Below are positions 52,390-60,771 of a stretch of 64,000 bases of DNA, piece by piece. The first letter of the stretch is position 1, and each line of letters opens with the position of its first letter. This DNA comes from Bacteroides caccae (GTDB lineage: Bacteria > Bacteroidota > Bacteroidia > Bacteroidales > Bacteroidaceae): contig NZ_CP022412.2 of NCBI RefSeq assembly GCF_002222615.2, positions 1,488,001-1,552,000 of the forward strand. Direction: 5' to 3'. A program made the position numbers and the translations under genes. The notes under the pieces are model-generated. The model ran no database searches, had not been told where the DNA came from, and was given only the letters and a program-made list of their open reading frames with translations.

Positions 52390-52428
52390 AAGGTTCGCAA
52401 ACCTGTGTGCTACCGGTTTGCGAACCTT
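52390..52428 (-). terminator. Terminator after the gene at 52485
   Basis: AAGGTTCGCAAACC and GGTTTGCGAACCTT are perfect 14-base complements around an 11-base loop. On the minus strand the stem is followed by TGTTTATTT. Confidence 0.8.
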
Positions 52429-52484
52429 CGATTATCGGTTTCGGGTATTGCCAATACAGGCATTCCCGTTATGTGAGTACTTCT

Positions 52485-53186
52485 TTAGCTGAATATTGGT
52501 AGAGATACTTTTAGATTAGGATATCTGTCGCCCAGTTGTTTAAGGAAATCGTTGCCGATCACGATAGCTTGTACCGTTTCCTGCGGGTCGGTAGGGATTT
52601 CCGGTATATTGGTAAAGATCAGGCAGGAGTAGATGATGAGCTCGATAGGCTTGTCATCGGTCTGCAAAGACAGTTTGTATGCTTTTACATTGTTTCCCCG
52701 GGCTTGGGCCTGTGCTTTTACTTGTCCTTCCATTGGGATTTCGGTAAGTCTGGAGTTTTCGAGGCGGGATTGGTTGAATACAAGATGCCGGTCGATTTCC
52801 CCTTCTGTGTCCGTATCGAATAAATGAAGGCTGTTTCCGCTGAGAACAAGGTATTTGGGAGTTTGCACGGTGTTGAAACGCACGGTTCCCAAGGTAGCCA
52901 TTCCTTTCAGTTTATCTTTAACCCCGTCTTTAAGGGCGGATCCCACGCCATATTCGGTGCTGGCATAATTGAAAGCGTCAATCTTTTCTTGCTTCATTTC
53001 TTCTTGGAGGAAAGGCAATTCGGAAGTGAGTACGCTGTTTTTATATCGTTCGGCATTTGCAAATTCCGCTTTGAAATCAGTATTGTTTACCACTTGTGCT
53101 TGTTGCGAGTTTTTGTTCTTTACATAATACCAGTACCCTGCATAGAGAACGATGAAAATAATCGGAATAAGTGTGTAAATTGACAT
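52485..53186 (-). CDS. Membrane-anchored protein of unknown function
   Basis: A 233-residue protein with one N-terminal hydrophobic helix (LIPIIFIVLYAGYWYYV) and a predicted soluble domain. Words such as YLVLSGNSLHLFDTDTEGEI and RHLVFNQSRLENSRLTEIP suggest a beta-rich PH-like or lipid/nucleotide-binding fold, but I recognise no family. It follows the other unknown membrane gene by 27 bases, so the two probably form one operon. Confidence 0.8.
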   Translation of the reverse strand: MSIYTLIPIIFIVLYAGYWYYVKNKNSQQAQVVNNTDFKAEFANAERYKNSVLTSELPFLQEEMKQEKIDAFNYASTEYGVGSALKDGVKDKLKGMATLGTVRFNTVQTPKYLVLSGNSLHLFDTDTEGEIDRHLVFNQSRLENSRLTEIPMEGQVKAQAQARGNNVKAYKLSLQTDDKPIELIIYSCLIFTNIPEIPTDPQETVQAIVIGNDFLKQLGDRYPNLKVSLPIFS

Positions 53187-53213
53187 AGCTTATCTGTTTT
53201 TTAATGTGATTAA

Positions 53214-53684
53214 TTAGGTGTGTTTTATACTTCTACCCGGCTCTGTTTTCTTTTTCTTACTTGGGATGAATCCCCAGATGATAAGGGCAATGATGATCAG
53301 TCCTACTATCTTGCCACCATATCGAGAGTAGAAACCGACTTTATTCAGCTTTTCACCGTCCAGGTTATTCTCTTTCAGAATGGCGGAGAGTTGTTCTTCC
53401 GTCAGTTCATAATAAGTGTCTTCTTTTTCGCAATATCCTACGAGGCGGGGCTCCTGCTCGATATAGAGAGGAAGGATGTAAGCGATGTTGAACTCCTGAT
53501 GAATGGTCCCCAGATCAATGTAGTTGCCGTTGTCTGTCTTATATTCTTCGGTGTCGGGCAGGTCTGCTACTTTGTTTAAGACTTCACGATCACCGAAAGG
53601 AATTTTTACACCACGCGCGGATACCGTTTGACAAGAGAGGAAAAGGAGAGCGCCGAATGCAAAGAAAAGGGTTAGATGTTTCAT
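53214..53684 (-). CDS. Exported single-pass protein of unknown function
   Basis: A 156-residue protein: signal peptide (about residues 1-23, cleaved near VSA-RG; a cysteine at residue 18 lacks a good lipobox), an exported acidic domain with the word YILPLYIEQEPRLVGYCEK, then a C-terminal membrane helix (KIVGLIIIALIIWGFIP) and basic tail. Not recognised. First gene of the two-gene operon; its promoter carries a perfect palindrome. Confidence 0.8.
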   Translation of the reverse strand: MKHLTLFFAFGALLFLSCQTVSARGVKIPFGDREVLNKVADLPDTEEYKTDNGNYIDLGTIHQEFNIAYILPLYIEQEPRLVGYCEKEDTYYELTEEQLSAILKENNLDGEKLNKVGFYSRYGGKIVGLIIIALIIWGFIPSKKKKTEPGRSIKHT

Positions 53685-53735
53685 GTTTTTCTTTTTTGAG
53701 TTTATGAATAATGGAATTGTTGATTAATATTGCCG

Positions 53736-53767
53736 TAAAAGTAGAGAAAAGAAATAGAAAAAGCAAA
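53736..53767 (-). promoter_or_regulatory. Promoter of unknown membrane operon
   Basis: On the minus strand: -33 TTTG (plus CAAA at 53764-53767) and -7 TACTTTTA (53743 to 53736, one mismatch to TAnnTTTG), spacing 20. Confidence 0.55.
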
Positions 53768-53783
53768 CGATCGTTTGCTTTTT
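53758..53783. promoter_or_regulatory. 26-bp perfect palindrome, possible operator
   Basis: AAAAAGCAAACGA followed directly by its complement TCGTTTGCTTTTT, no loop. It covers the -33 element. A loopless palindrome is the shape of a dimeric-repressor site, not of a hairpin. Confidence 0.55.
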
Positions 53784-53915
53784 GGGAAAATGATTTTTCT
53801 GTCCGGCTTTTTTCTGTTTCAGATACGTTAAAGATGAGGGGAAAGAACGTAATAAGTTCATGAGCAGGCTTTATTTTTATTGAATACACACGGCAAATCT
53901 GATATTTTTATGTAG

Positions 53916-54102
53916 ATGTTTTATTTCATCTTTTTGCTTCCGGTATTCTCCATACTCCGGTCGGAAGTGGGGAAGTTGAGCAGAGCATTGGTCTTTGTTA
54001 TCATTACAAATTATTCTCGGACTGATACTGCTGATACTTTCCTTCCTCTATCAGAAGTTGAAAGGAGTATTCTTTAAAAATGATGAAGCCGAAACGGACT
54101 AA
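53916..54102 (+). pseudogene. Small membrane-protein gene interrupted by one base
   Basis: From ATG 53916 the frame reads MFYFIFLLPVFSILRSEVGK and on to VFVIIT, then passes out of frame. Skipping one A of the AAA run at 54008-54010 gives IILGLILLILSFLYQKLKGV followed by FFKNDEAETD and a stop at 54100-54102. The joined 61-residue product would have two membrane helices and a charged tail, a coherent small membrane protein. A real insertion, sequencing error, or frameshifting would explain it. Confidence 0.5.
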
Positions 54103-54127
54103 TCTTCGTTGTACTTATAACAATGAT

Positions 54128-54163
54128 AAAGGCTGCCTGCTCTTTTATAGAACGGCAGCCTTT
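54128..54163 (-). terminator. trpS terminator
   Basis: AAAGGCTGCC and GGCAGCCTTT are exact complements around a 16-base loop, just downstream of trpS. Confidence 0.8.
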
Positions 54164-54192
54164 ACTTATTAATTGGCCTATCTGTTGACGAC

Positions 54193-55287
54193 TTATTCTT
54201 GTGAGAAACGTTTTACCTGTTCCTCGATCAATTCCTTGTCGTCAAAGTAGTTAATCTTCATAGCCTTCTTGACATCTGCCAGTGTTTCGGCGGCGGCAGC
54301 TCTGGCTACTTCACATCCTTTTTGCAACATCTCGTAAACGGCAGGAATGTCTTTGCTGAATTCTTTGCGACGGTTACGGATAGGTTCCAGTGTCTCTTGC
54401 ATGATAGCGTTCAGGAAACGTTTCACTTTCACGTCTCCCAGTCCACCGCGTTGGTAGTGTGCTTTCAGTTCTGCGAGATTCGGGTAATCCGGCAGATAAC
54501 GTTCAAAATGTTCCGGACGGCAGAATGCGTCGAGGTATGTGAAGACGGTATTACCTTCAATCTTTCCCGGATCCTGCACGCGGAGGTGTCCCGGATCGGT
54601 ATACATACTCATGATCTTCTTCTGGATTTCTTCCGGTTCTTCGGACAGATAGATACAGTTGCCGAGTGATTTGCTCATCTTGGCTTTACCGTCAGTACCC
54701 GGCAGACGCAGGCAGGCAGCATTGTCCGGCAACAGGATTTCCGGTTCCACCAATGTCTCGCCATAGATATAGTTGAAACGGCGGACTATTTCGCGTGCCT
54801 GTTCGAGCATCGGTTCCTGGTCTTCGCCTACGGGGACAGTCGTTGCACGGAATGCAGTGATGTCCGCAGCCTGACTGATAGGATAAGTGAAGAAGCCTAC
54901 GGGAATGCTTGCCTCGAAGTTACGCATCTGGATTTCCGATTTCACGGTCGGGTTACGTTGCAGGCGGGATACGCTTACAAGGTCCATATAGTAGAAGCTA
55001 AGTTCGCATAGCTCCGGTATCTGCGACTGGATGAAGATAGTAGCTTTGGAAGGGTCGATTCCGCATGCCAGATAGTCAAGAGCAACCTCGATAACATTCT
55101 GACGTACCTTCTCCGGGTTGTCTATATTGTCTGTCAATGCCTGCGAATCGGCAATGAAGATAAACATCTTACTATAATCACCCGCGTCCTGCAGGTCAAC
55201 TCTGCGTTTCAGTGAACCTACATAGTGCCCGATATGGAGTCTTCCGGTAGGACGGTCACCAGTAAGTATGATTTTCTCTTTTCCCAT
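54193..55287 (-). CDS. trpS: Tryptophanyl-tRNA synthetase
   Basis: Class I synthetase, 364 residues. HIGH is in [12 protein letters not shown] and the KMSKS loop is AKMSKSLGN. The start is placed at ATG 55287 ([18 protein letters not shown]); the frame upstream to 55404 would run through its own promoter. Diverges from carB. Confidence 0.95.
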   Translation of the reverse strand: MGKEKIILTGDRPTGRLHIGHYVGSLKRRVDLQDAGDYSKMFIFIADSQALTDNIDNPEKVRQNVIEVALDYLACGIDPSKATIFIQSQIPELCELSFYYMDLVSVSRLQRNPTVKSEIQMRNFEASIPVGFFTYPISQAADITAFRATTVPVGEDQEPMLEQAREIVRRFNYIYGETLVEPEILLPDNAACLRLPGTDGKAKMSKSLGNCIYLSEEPEEIQKKIMSMYTDPGHLRVQDPGKIEGNTVFTYLDAFCRPEHFERYLPDYPNLAELKAHYQRGGLGDVKVKRFLNAIMQETLEPIRNRRKEFSKDIPAVYEMLQKGCEVARAAAAETLADVKKAMKINYFDDKELIEEQVKRFSQE

Positions 55288-55318
55288 TGTTATTACCTTA
55301 TTATAATAGATTGAGCGG

Positions 55319-55353
55319 CAAAGATACAGATAAAAACTGAAAGATGTATCAAA
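55319..55353 (-). promoter_or_regulatory. Promoter of trpS
   Basis: On the minus strand: -7 TATCTTTG (55326 to 55319) and -33 TTTG (plus CAAA 55350-55353), spacing 23. Confidence 0.7.
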
Positions 55354-55390
55354 ATGGGGGCACTTCACTGTAAAAAAGTGAACGTTTCTT

Positions 55391-55421
55391 TTTGTCATGT
55401 GCAAAATATGTCGTTACTTTG
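55391..55421 (+). promoter_or_regulatory. Promoter of carB leader
   Basis: -33 TTTG at 55391-55394 and a -7 TTACTTTG at 55414-55421 (one mismatch), spacing 19. Transcription should start near 55428, about 14 bases before the leader ORF. Confidence 0.6.
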
Positions 55422-55441
55422 CACAAATTTTAAAACCGACA

Positions 55442-55561
55442 ATGAATCAACAGGAAATCAGAAGCAAGTATTATCTCCATTCGGATGTTTTTCACCCGGA
55501 AACGGCAGGCTTCTTCTCTTTTCTCCAAAAACGATATTTTAGTTCTTTGGTAATGCGTTAA
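55442..55561 (+). CDS. Putative 39-residue leader peptide of carB
   Basis: ATG 55442 to TAA 55559-55561 encodes a 39-residue peptide starting MNQQEIRSKYYLHSD and ending SLVMR. The stop codon sits inside the 5' arm of the following terminator, and the preceding RNA is pyrimidine rich (TTCTTCTCTTTTCTCC at 55511-55526). This is the architecture of a coupled transcription-translation attenuator such as E. coli pyrBI, which has a leader peptide of similar length. No homologue is recognised; the peptide call is inference from layout. Confidence 0.5.
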   Translation: MNQQEIRSKYYLHSDVFHPETAGFFSFLQKRYFSSLVMR

Positions 55562-55590
55562 TCCTTTTTTGAGGGTAACGCATTTTTTTT
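55552..55590 (+). terminator. Attenuator terminator upstream of carB
   Basis: AATGCGTTA (55552-55560) and TAACGCATT (55576-55584) pair around a 15-base loop and run into a T tract ending at 55590. It lies 44 bases before the carB ATG, inside the leader of the carB transcript, so it should control read-through. Confidence 0.8.
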
Positions 55591-55634
55591 ATGGATGAAC
55601 TTAGAAACAACAACTTATTATAACAACAAAAGAA

Positions 55635-58600
55635 ATGGAAAAGGAAATCAAGAAAGTTCTCGTTTTGGGTTCTGGAGCACTCAAAATCGGACAAGCCGGA
55701 GAATTTGACTACTCAGGCTCACAAGCACTGAAAGCTTTGAAAGAAGAAGGCATCAGCTCAGTATTGGTAAACCCGAACATCGCAACCATTCAGACTTCTG
55801 AAGGAATTGCAGATAAAGTGTATTTCCTTCCCGTAACTACTTATTTTGTAGAAGAAATTATCAAGAAAGAACGCCCCGACGGTATCCTGCTGGCATTCGG
55901 CGGACAGACTGCACTGAACTGCGGTGCTGAGCTTTACACACAAGGTATTCTTGATAAATACGGAGTGAAAGTACTCGGTACATCGGTAGAGGCTATCATG
56001 TACACAGAAGACCGCGACCTGTTCGTGAAGAAGCTGGACGAGATCAATATGAAGACTCCGGTAAGCCAGGCGGTAGAAAGCATGGAAGACGCGATTGCTG
56101 CTGCACGTAAGATCGGTTATCCGGTAATGGTACGTTCGGCTTATGCATTGGGTGGGCTTGGTAGCGGTATCTGCGCCAACGAAGAAGAATTCCTGAAACT
56201 GGCCGAAAGTTCTTTCGCGTTCTCCAAACAAATCCTGGTGGAAGAATCCCTGAAAGGCTGGAAAGAAATCGAATTTGAAGTTATCCGCGACGCCAACGAC
56301 CACTGTTTCACAGTTGCCAGCATGGAAAACTTCGACCCGCTGGGTATCCACACCGGTGAATCTATCGTTGTGGCTCCTACCTGCTCTCTCGACGATAAAG
56401 AACTGAAACTGTTGCAGGAATTGTCTACAAAATGTATCCGTCACTTGGGCATTGTAGGTGAATGTAATATCCAGTATGCGTTCAACTCAGATACGGATGA
56501 TTACCGTGTGATCGAAGTGAACGCTCGTCTGAGCCGTTCTTCCGCATTGGCTTCCAAGGCTACCGGTTATCCGCTGGCATTCGTTGCCGCTAAGATCGCG
56601 TTGGGTTATTCACTCGACCAGATCGGCGAAATGGGTACTCCGAATTCTGCCTATGTTGCTCCGCAACTCGACTACTATATCTGTAAGATTCCTCGTTGGG
56701 ACTTGACGAAGTTTGCCGGTGTTTCCCGCGAAATCGGTTCAAGCATGAAGTCGGTAGGTGAAATCATGTCTATCGGTCGCTCTTTCGAGGAAATCATCCA
56801 AAAAGGTCTTCGTATGATCGGACAAGGCATGCACGGCTTTGTAGGAAATGACGAACTGCATTTTGATGACCTTGATAAAGAACTTTCCCGCCCGACTGAC
56901 TTGCGTGTGTTCTCTATCGCACAGGCTTTGGAAGAAGGATATACGATTGACCGTATCCATGAACTGACAAAGATCGATCCTTGGTTCCTCGGCAAACTGA
57001 AGAACATCGTTGACTACAAAGCTAAATTGTCTACATATAATAAGGTGGAAGATATTCCGGCTGACGTAATGCGTGAAGCTAAAATCTTAGGCTTCTCTGA
57101 CTTCCAGATTGCACGTTTCGTACTGAACCCGACTGGAAACATGGAGAAAGAAAACTTGGCTGTACGTGCTCATCGTAAAGCTATGGGGATTCTTCCGGCA
57201 GTAAAACGCATCAATACGATTGCTTCCGAACATCCGGAACTGACTAACTATCTGTATATGACGTATGCAGTGGAAGGTTATGATGTGAACTATTATAAGA
57301 ATGAAAAATCAGTAGTCGTGCTGGGCTCGGGTGCTTACCGTATCGGTAGCTCTGTTGAATTTGACTGGTGTTCGGTGAATGCGGTTCAGACTGCCCGCAA
57401 ACTGGGATACAAGTCTATCATGATTAACTACAACCCTGAAACGGTTTCTACTGACTATGATATGTGCGACCGCCTGTACTTCGACGAACTTTCGTTCGAA
57501 CGTGTGCTCGATGTGATCGACCTCGAACAACCTCGCGGTGTGATTGTGTCGGTAGGCGGACAGATTCCGAACAACTTGGCTATGAAACTTTATCGTCAGT
57601 CGGTTCCTGTGTTGGGTACTTCGCCGATCTCTATCGACCGTGCTGAAAACCGTAACAAGTTCTCTGCAATGCTTGACCAACTGGGTATCGACCAGCCGGC
57701 TTGGCAGGAGCTGACCAGTCTCGAAGATGTGAAAGGCTTTGTGGAAAAAGTAGGTTATCCGGTGCTGGTTCGTCCTTCTTACGTTCTTTCGGGTGCGGCA
57801 ATGAATGTTTGCTATGATGATGAAGAATTGGAAAACTTCCTGAAAATGGCTGCCGAAGTATCTAAAGAATATCCGGTAGTTGTTTCACAGTTCCTCGAGA
57901 ATACAAAAGAAATTGAGTTCGACGCTGTGGCACAGAACGGTGAGGTGGTAGAATATGCCATCTCTGAACACGTAGAATTTGCGGGTGTTCACTCCGGTGA
58001 TGCTACACTGGTGTTCCCGGCACAGAAGATATACTTTGCAACTGCCCGCCGCATCAAGAAGATCAGCCGTCAGATTGCTAAGGAACTCAATATCTCCGGT
58101 CCGTTCAACATCCAGTTCCTGGCTCGTAATAACGAGGTGAAAGTAATTGAATGTAACTTGCGTGCTTCTCGTAGTTTCCCGTTCGTATCTAAAGTACTGA
58201 AACGTAACTTTATCGAAACGGCTACCCGCATCATGCTTGACGCTCCATACTCGCGTCCTGATAAATCGGCATTTGATATTGACTGGATCGGTGTGAAAGC
58301 ATCGCAGTTCTCCTTCTCACGTCTGCATAAGGCCGATCCTGTATTAGGCGTAGATATGTCTTCTACGGGTGAAGTGGGATGTATCGGTGATGATTTCTCC
58401 GAAGCACTGCTGAACTCAATGATTGCTACCGGCTTTAAGATTCCTGAAAAGGCGGTAATGTTCTCTTCAGGAGCAATGAAGTCTAAAGTTGATTTGCTGG
58501 ATGCAAGCCGTATGTTGTTTGCCAAAGGATATCAGATTTATGCTACCGCCGGTACTGCTGCCTTCTTGAATGCTCACGGTGTAGATACGACTCCGGTTTA

Positions 58601-58856
58601 TTGGCCGGATGAAAAACCGGGTGCGGAAAACAATGTAATGAAGATGATTGCCGATCACAAGTTCGACTTGATCGTTAACATTCCGAAGAATCACAGCAAA
58701 CGTGAGTTGACGAATGGTTATCGTATCCGTCGCGGTGCGATCGATCATAACATTCCGTTGATTACGAATGCCCGTCTGGCAAGTGCCTTTATCGAAGCGT
58801 TCTGTGAATTGAAGCTGAGCGATATTCAGATTAAGAGCTGGCAGGAATACAAATAA
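55635..58856 (+). CDS. carB: Carbamoyl-phosphate synthase large subunit
   Basis: A 1073-residue enzyme making carbamoyl phosphate for pyrimidine and arginine synthesis. Two homologous ATP-grasp halves: GSGALKIGQAGEFDYSGSQA at the start, and GSGAYRIGSSVEFDWCSVNA near residue 560 opening the second half. The C-terminal MGS-like domain (from about residue 935, SRMLFAKGYQIYATAGTAA) is the usual allosteric site for UMP and ornithine. No carA (small subunit) is adjacent. Confidence 0.97.
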   Translation: MEKEIKKVLVLGSGALKIGQAGEFDYSGSQALKALKEEGISSVLVNPNIATIQTSEGIADKVYFLPVTTYFVEEIIKKERPDGILLAFGGQTALNCGAELYTQGILDKYGVKVLGTSVEAIMYTEDRDLFVKKLDEINMKTPVSQAVESMEDAIAAARKIGYPVMVRSAYALGGLGSGICANEEEFLKLAESSFAFSKQILVEESLKGWKEIEFEVIRDANDHCFTVASMENFDPLGIHTGESIVVAPTCSLDDKELKLLQELSTKCIRHLGIVGECNIQYAFNSDTDDYRVIEVNARLSRSSALASKATGYPLAFVAAKIALGYSLDQIGEMGTPNSAYVAPQLDYYICKIPRWDLTKFAGVSREIGSSMKSVGEIMSIGRSFEEIIQKGLRMIGQGMHGFVGNDELHFDDLDKELSRPTDLRVFSIAQALEEGYTIDRIHELTKIDPWFLGKLKNIVDYKAKLSTYNKVEDIPADVMREAKILGFSDFQIARFVLNPTGNMEKENLAVRAHRKAMGILPAVKRINTIASEHPELTNYLYMTYAVEGYDVNYYKNEKSVVVLGSGAYRIGSSVEFDWCSVNAVQTARKLGYKSIMINYNPETVSTDYDMCDRLYFDELSFERVLDVIDLEQPRGVIVSVGGQIPNNLAMKLYRQSVPVLGTSPISIDRAENRNKFSAMLDQLGIDQPAWQELTSLEDVKGFVEKVGYPVLVRPSYVLSGAAMNVCYDDEELENFLKMAAEVSKEYPVVVSQFLENTKEIEFDAVAQNGEVVEYAISEHVEFAGVHSGDATLVFPAQKIYFATARRIKKISRQIAKELNISGPFNIQFLARNNEVKVIECNLRASRSFPFVSKVLKRNFIETATRIMLDAPYSRPDKSAFDIDWIGVKASQFSFSRLHKADPVLGVDMSSTGEVGCIGDDFSEALLNSMIATGFKIPEKAVMFSSGAMKSKVDLLDASRMLFAKGYQIYATAGTAAFLNAHGVDTTPVYWPDEKPGAENNVMKMIADHKFDLIVNIPKNHSKRELTNGYRIRRGAIDHNIPLITNARLASAFIEAFCELKLSDIQIKSWQEYK

Positions 58857-58879
58857 GAACTATTATAATTCTTAATAAG

Positions 58880-58920
58880 TGCCCGCTATTGACAGTCTGT
58901 TAATAGCGGGTTTTCTTGTT
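58880..58920 (+). terminator. Terminator after carB
   Basis: CCCGCTATT (58882-58890) and AATAGCGGG (58902-58910) are exact complements, followed by TTTTC and more T. Confidence 0.85.
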
Positions 58921-58928
58921 TTATTTTT

Positions 58929-58936
58929 TATCTTTG
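58929..58936 (+). promoter_or_regulatory. -7 box of yaaA
   Basis: TATCTTTG fits TAnnTTTG, 40 bases before the yaaA ATG. No well-spaced -33 element. Confidence 0.6.
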
Positions 58937-58975
58937 CTACTTCGTAATTAGTAACTTGTAATTAGTAGTTGAAAT

Positions 58976-59749
58976 ATGCTTGTGCTTTTATCTTGTGCCA
59001 AGACAATGAGTGATGTTTCAAAGGTGAAGGTTCCTTTGACTACGGCTCCCCGTTTTCAAAAGGAAGCCTCTGAGATAGCTTTGCAGATGTCGCAGTTTGC
59101 TGTCGGCGATCTGGAACGTTTGTTGCGTGTGAATGCTAAAATAGCAGTAGAGAATTATAAGCGTTATCAGGCTTTCCATGCGGAAGAAACTCCGGAATTG
59201 TCGGCTTTGTTCTCTTATACGGGAATTGTGTTCAAGCGGTTGAATCCGAAAGACTTCTCTGCCTCAGAACTCGAATATGCACAGGAACATTTGCGGCTGA
59301 CATCTTTTTGTTACGGTTTGTTGCGTCCGCTGGATGTGATTCGCCCCTATCGTCTCGAAGGAGATGTGGTATTGCCGGAGTTGGGTAATCAGACGATGTT
59401 TTCTTACTGGCGGTCGCGCCTGACGGATACGTTTATACAAGACATCAAACAGGTGGGAGGTATTTTATGCAATCTGGCCAGTGACGAAATGAGAAGTTTG
59501 TTTGACTGGAAACGGGTGGAGAAAGAAGTGCGTGTCGTGACTCCTGAATTTCATGTGTGGAAGAACGGGAAACTGGCTACGGTGGTAATATATACCAAGA
59601 TGTCTCGTGGTGAAATGACGCGTTTTATCTTGAAAAATAGAATAGAGAATCCGGAAGATTTGAAAGAATTTTCGTGGGAAGGCTTCGAGTTTGATGAGGC
59701 TCTTTCGGATGAGAGGCGGTTTGTATTTATTAATGGTCAGGGAGGATAA
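58976..59749 (+). CDS. yaaA: Peroxide stress protein YaaA
   Basis: A 257-residue DUF328/UPF0246 protein. The family opening LVLLSCAKTM is present, with later YGLLRPLDVIRPYRLE and FVFINGQ segments. YaaA lowers free iron under peroxide stress in E. coli and has a DNA-binding HhH-like region. Followed by an acetyltransferase five bases later, which may be cotranscribed. Confidence 0.92.
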   Translation: MLVLLSCAKTMSDVSKVKVPLTTAPRFQKEASEIALQMSQFAVGDLERLLRVNAKIAVENYKRYQAFHAEETPELSALFSYTGIVFKRLNPKDFSASELEYAQEHLRLTSFCYGLLRPLDVIRPYRLEGDVVLPELGNQTMFSYWRSRLTDTFIQDIKQVGGILCNLASDEMRSLFDWKRVEKEVRVVTPEFHVWKNGKLATVVIYTKMSRGEMTRFILKNRIENPEDLKEFSWEGFEFDEALSDERRFVFINGQGG

Positions 59750-59754
59750 AGAGT

Positions 59755-60306
59755 ATGACGGAAGTTGAAAAGATGCGTAACGGCCTGTTGGCAGATATGT
59801 CTTCGCCGGAGTTGCAGGTGCGTTTTGAGCATGCCAAGAAATTGTTGGCTCGCATGCGGGGAATGAGTACGTATGATGAAGGGTACAGGAAATTACTGGA
59901 AGAACTGGTGCCGAGGATTCCTGAAACTTCGGTTATTTGTCCGCCTTTCTATTGCGATCATGGGGACGGAATCAAGTTAGGCGAGCATGTGTTTGTCAAT
60001 GCTAACTGCACATTTCTGGACGGCGGATATATCACGATTGGTGCTCATACGCTTATCGGGCCTTGTGTGCAGATTTACACACCGCATCATCCGATGGATT
60101 ATTTGGAAAGAAGAGGCTCCAAGGAATACGCTTATCCGGTGGCGGTTGGTGAGGACTGCTGGATTGGTGGCGGAGCTATTATATGTCCCGGTGTGACGAT
60201 TGGTGATCGTTGTGTGATAGGAGCGGGAAGTGTCGTGACGAAAGATATTCCTGATGATAGTATCGCAGTCGGGAATCCGGCGCGTGTAATCCGACGTAGG
60301 GACTGA
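59755..60306 (+). CDS. Maltose/galactoside-type O-acetyltransferase
   Basis: A 183-residue left-handed beta-helix acetyltransferase of the LacA/Maa type: hexapeptide repeats from about residue 70 (KLGEHVFVNANCTFLDGGYI, TIGAHTLIGPCVQIYTPHH), with the likely catalytic His in TPHHPMD, and ending VIGAGSVVTKDIPDDSIAVG. Acceptor specificity (maltose, galactoside or another sugar) cannot be read from sequence. Confidence 0.9.
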   Translation: MTEVEKMRNGLLADMSSPELQVRFEHAKKLLARMRGMSTYDEGYRKLLEELVPRIPETSVICPPFYCDHGDGIKLGEHVFVNANCTFLDGGYITIGAHTLIGPCVQIYTPHHPMDYLERRGSKEYAYPVAVGEDCWIGGGAIICPGVTIGDRCVIGAGSVVTKDIPDDSIAVGNPARVIRRRD

Positions 60307-60389
60307 AAAAAAAATTATAGTTTGCGGGCTGATAATCAGTAACTTCACGGAATTATACATAAAAAGTTTGAAAAATAATTCGATAAATG

Positions 60390-60420
60390 TTTGCAGATTT
60401 CAAAAAATGCCGTACCTTTG
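60390..60420 (+). promoter_or_regulatory. Promoter of tRNA-Val pair
   Basis: -33 TTTG at 60390-60393 and -7 TACCTTTG at 60413-60420, spacing 19, followed by CATCGCTTTTG, close to the CATCCGCTTT after the rRNA promoter P2. Confidence 0.8.
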
Positions 60421-60445
60421 CATCGCTTTTGAAACGGAAGTGTAA

Positions 60446-60520
60446 GGGCGTTTAGCTCAGCTGGTTCAGAGCATCTGCCTTACAAGCAGAGGGTCGGCGG
60501 TTCGAATCCGTCAACGCCCA
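60446..60520 (+). tRNA. tRNA-Val (TAC), copy 1
   Basis: Acceptor GGGCGTT/AACGCCC, anticodon loop CTTACAA (TAC). CCA not encoded. Confidence 0.97.
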
Positions 60521-60553
60521 CACAAAAACGAAACACTTCCGGCTCATTAACAA

Positions 60554-60628
60554 GGGCGTTTAGCTCAGCTGGTTCAGAGCATCTGCCTTACAAGCAGAGG
60601 GTCGGCGGTTCGAATCCGTCAACGCCCA
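60554..60628 (+). tRNA. tRNA-Val (TAC), copy 2
   Basis: Identical to copy 1 over all 75 bases, 33 bases downstream, in the same transcript. Confidence 0.97.
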
Positions 60629-60639
60629 CTACCAAAAGG

Positions 60640-60674
60640 AAAGTCTTATGAAGAAATTCGTGAGACTTTTTTTA
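60640..60674 (+). terminator. Terminator after tRNA-Val genes
   Basis: AAAGTCT / AGACTTT stem and a run of T residues. Confidence 0.7.
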
Positions 60675-60709
60675 TTTCTTACCTCTTTTATACAAACTTT
60701 CTTTGTCCT

Positions 60710-60744
60710 TTTGCCTTATAACTCAGGAAAAAGAGTTAATTTTG
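60710..60744 (+). promoter_or_regulatory. Promoter of purB
   Basis: -33 TTTG at 60710-60713 and -7 TAATTTTG at 60737-60744, spacing 23. It lies downstream of the ATG at 60703, so the shorter purB start is the right one. Confidence 0.65.
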
Positions 60745-60771
60745 CAGTCTGATAATTATCTAAGAAAACGT

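Larger units (their letters stand above)
52108..52484. other. 377-base intergenic region with structured leader
   Basis: Holds the HU-HIG promoter and leader and the terminator of the gene at 52485. No open frame of note. Two stem-loops (52201-52232 and 52248-52273) lie in the HU-HIG leader. Confidence 0.7.
53685..54192. other. 508-base region between unknown operon and trpS
   Basis: Contains, from left to right, the promoter and palindrome of the unknown operon, a frame-disrupted small membrane-protein gene (53916-54102) and the trpS terminator. Confidence 0.7.

Noticed and set aside
53590..53889. 99-codon minus-strand frame over the unknown operon promoter
   Set aside because: It covers the promoter and palindrome and overlaps the better gene at 53214-53684.
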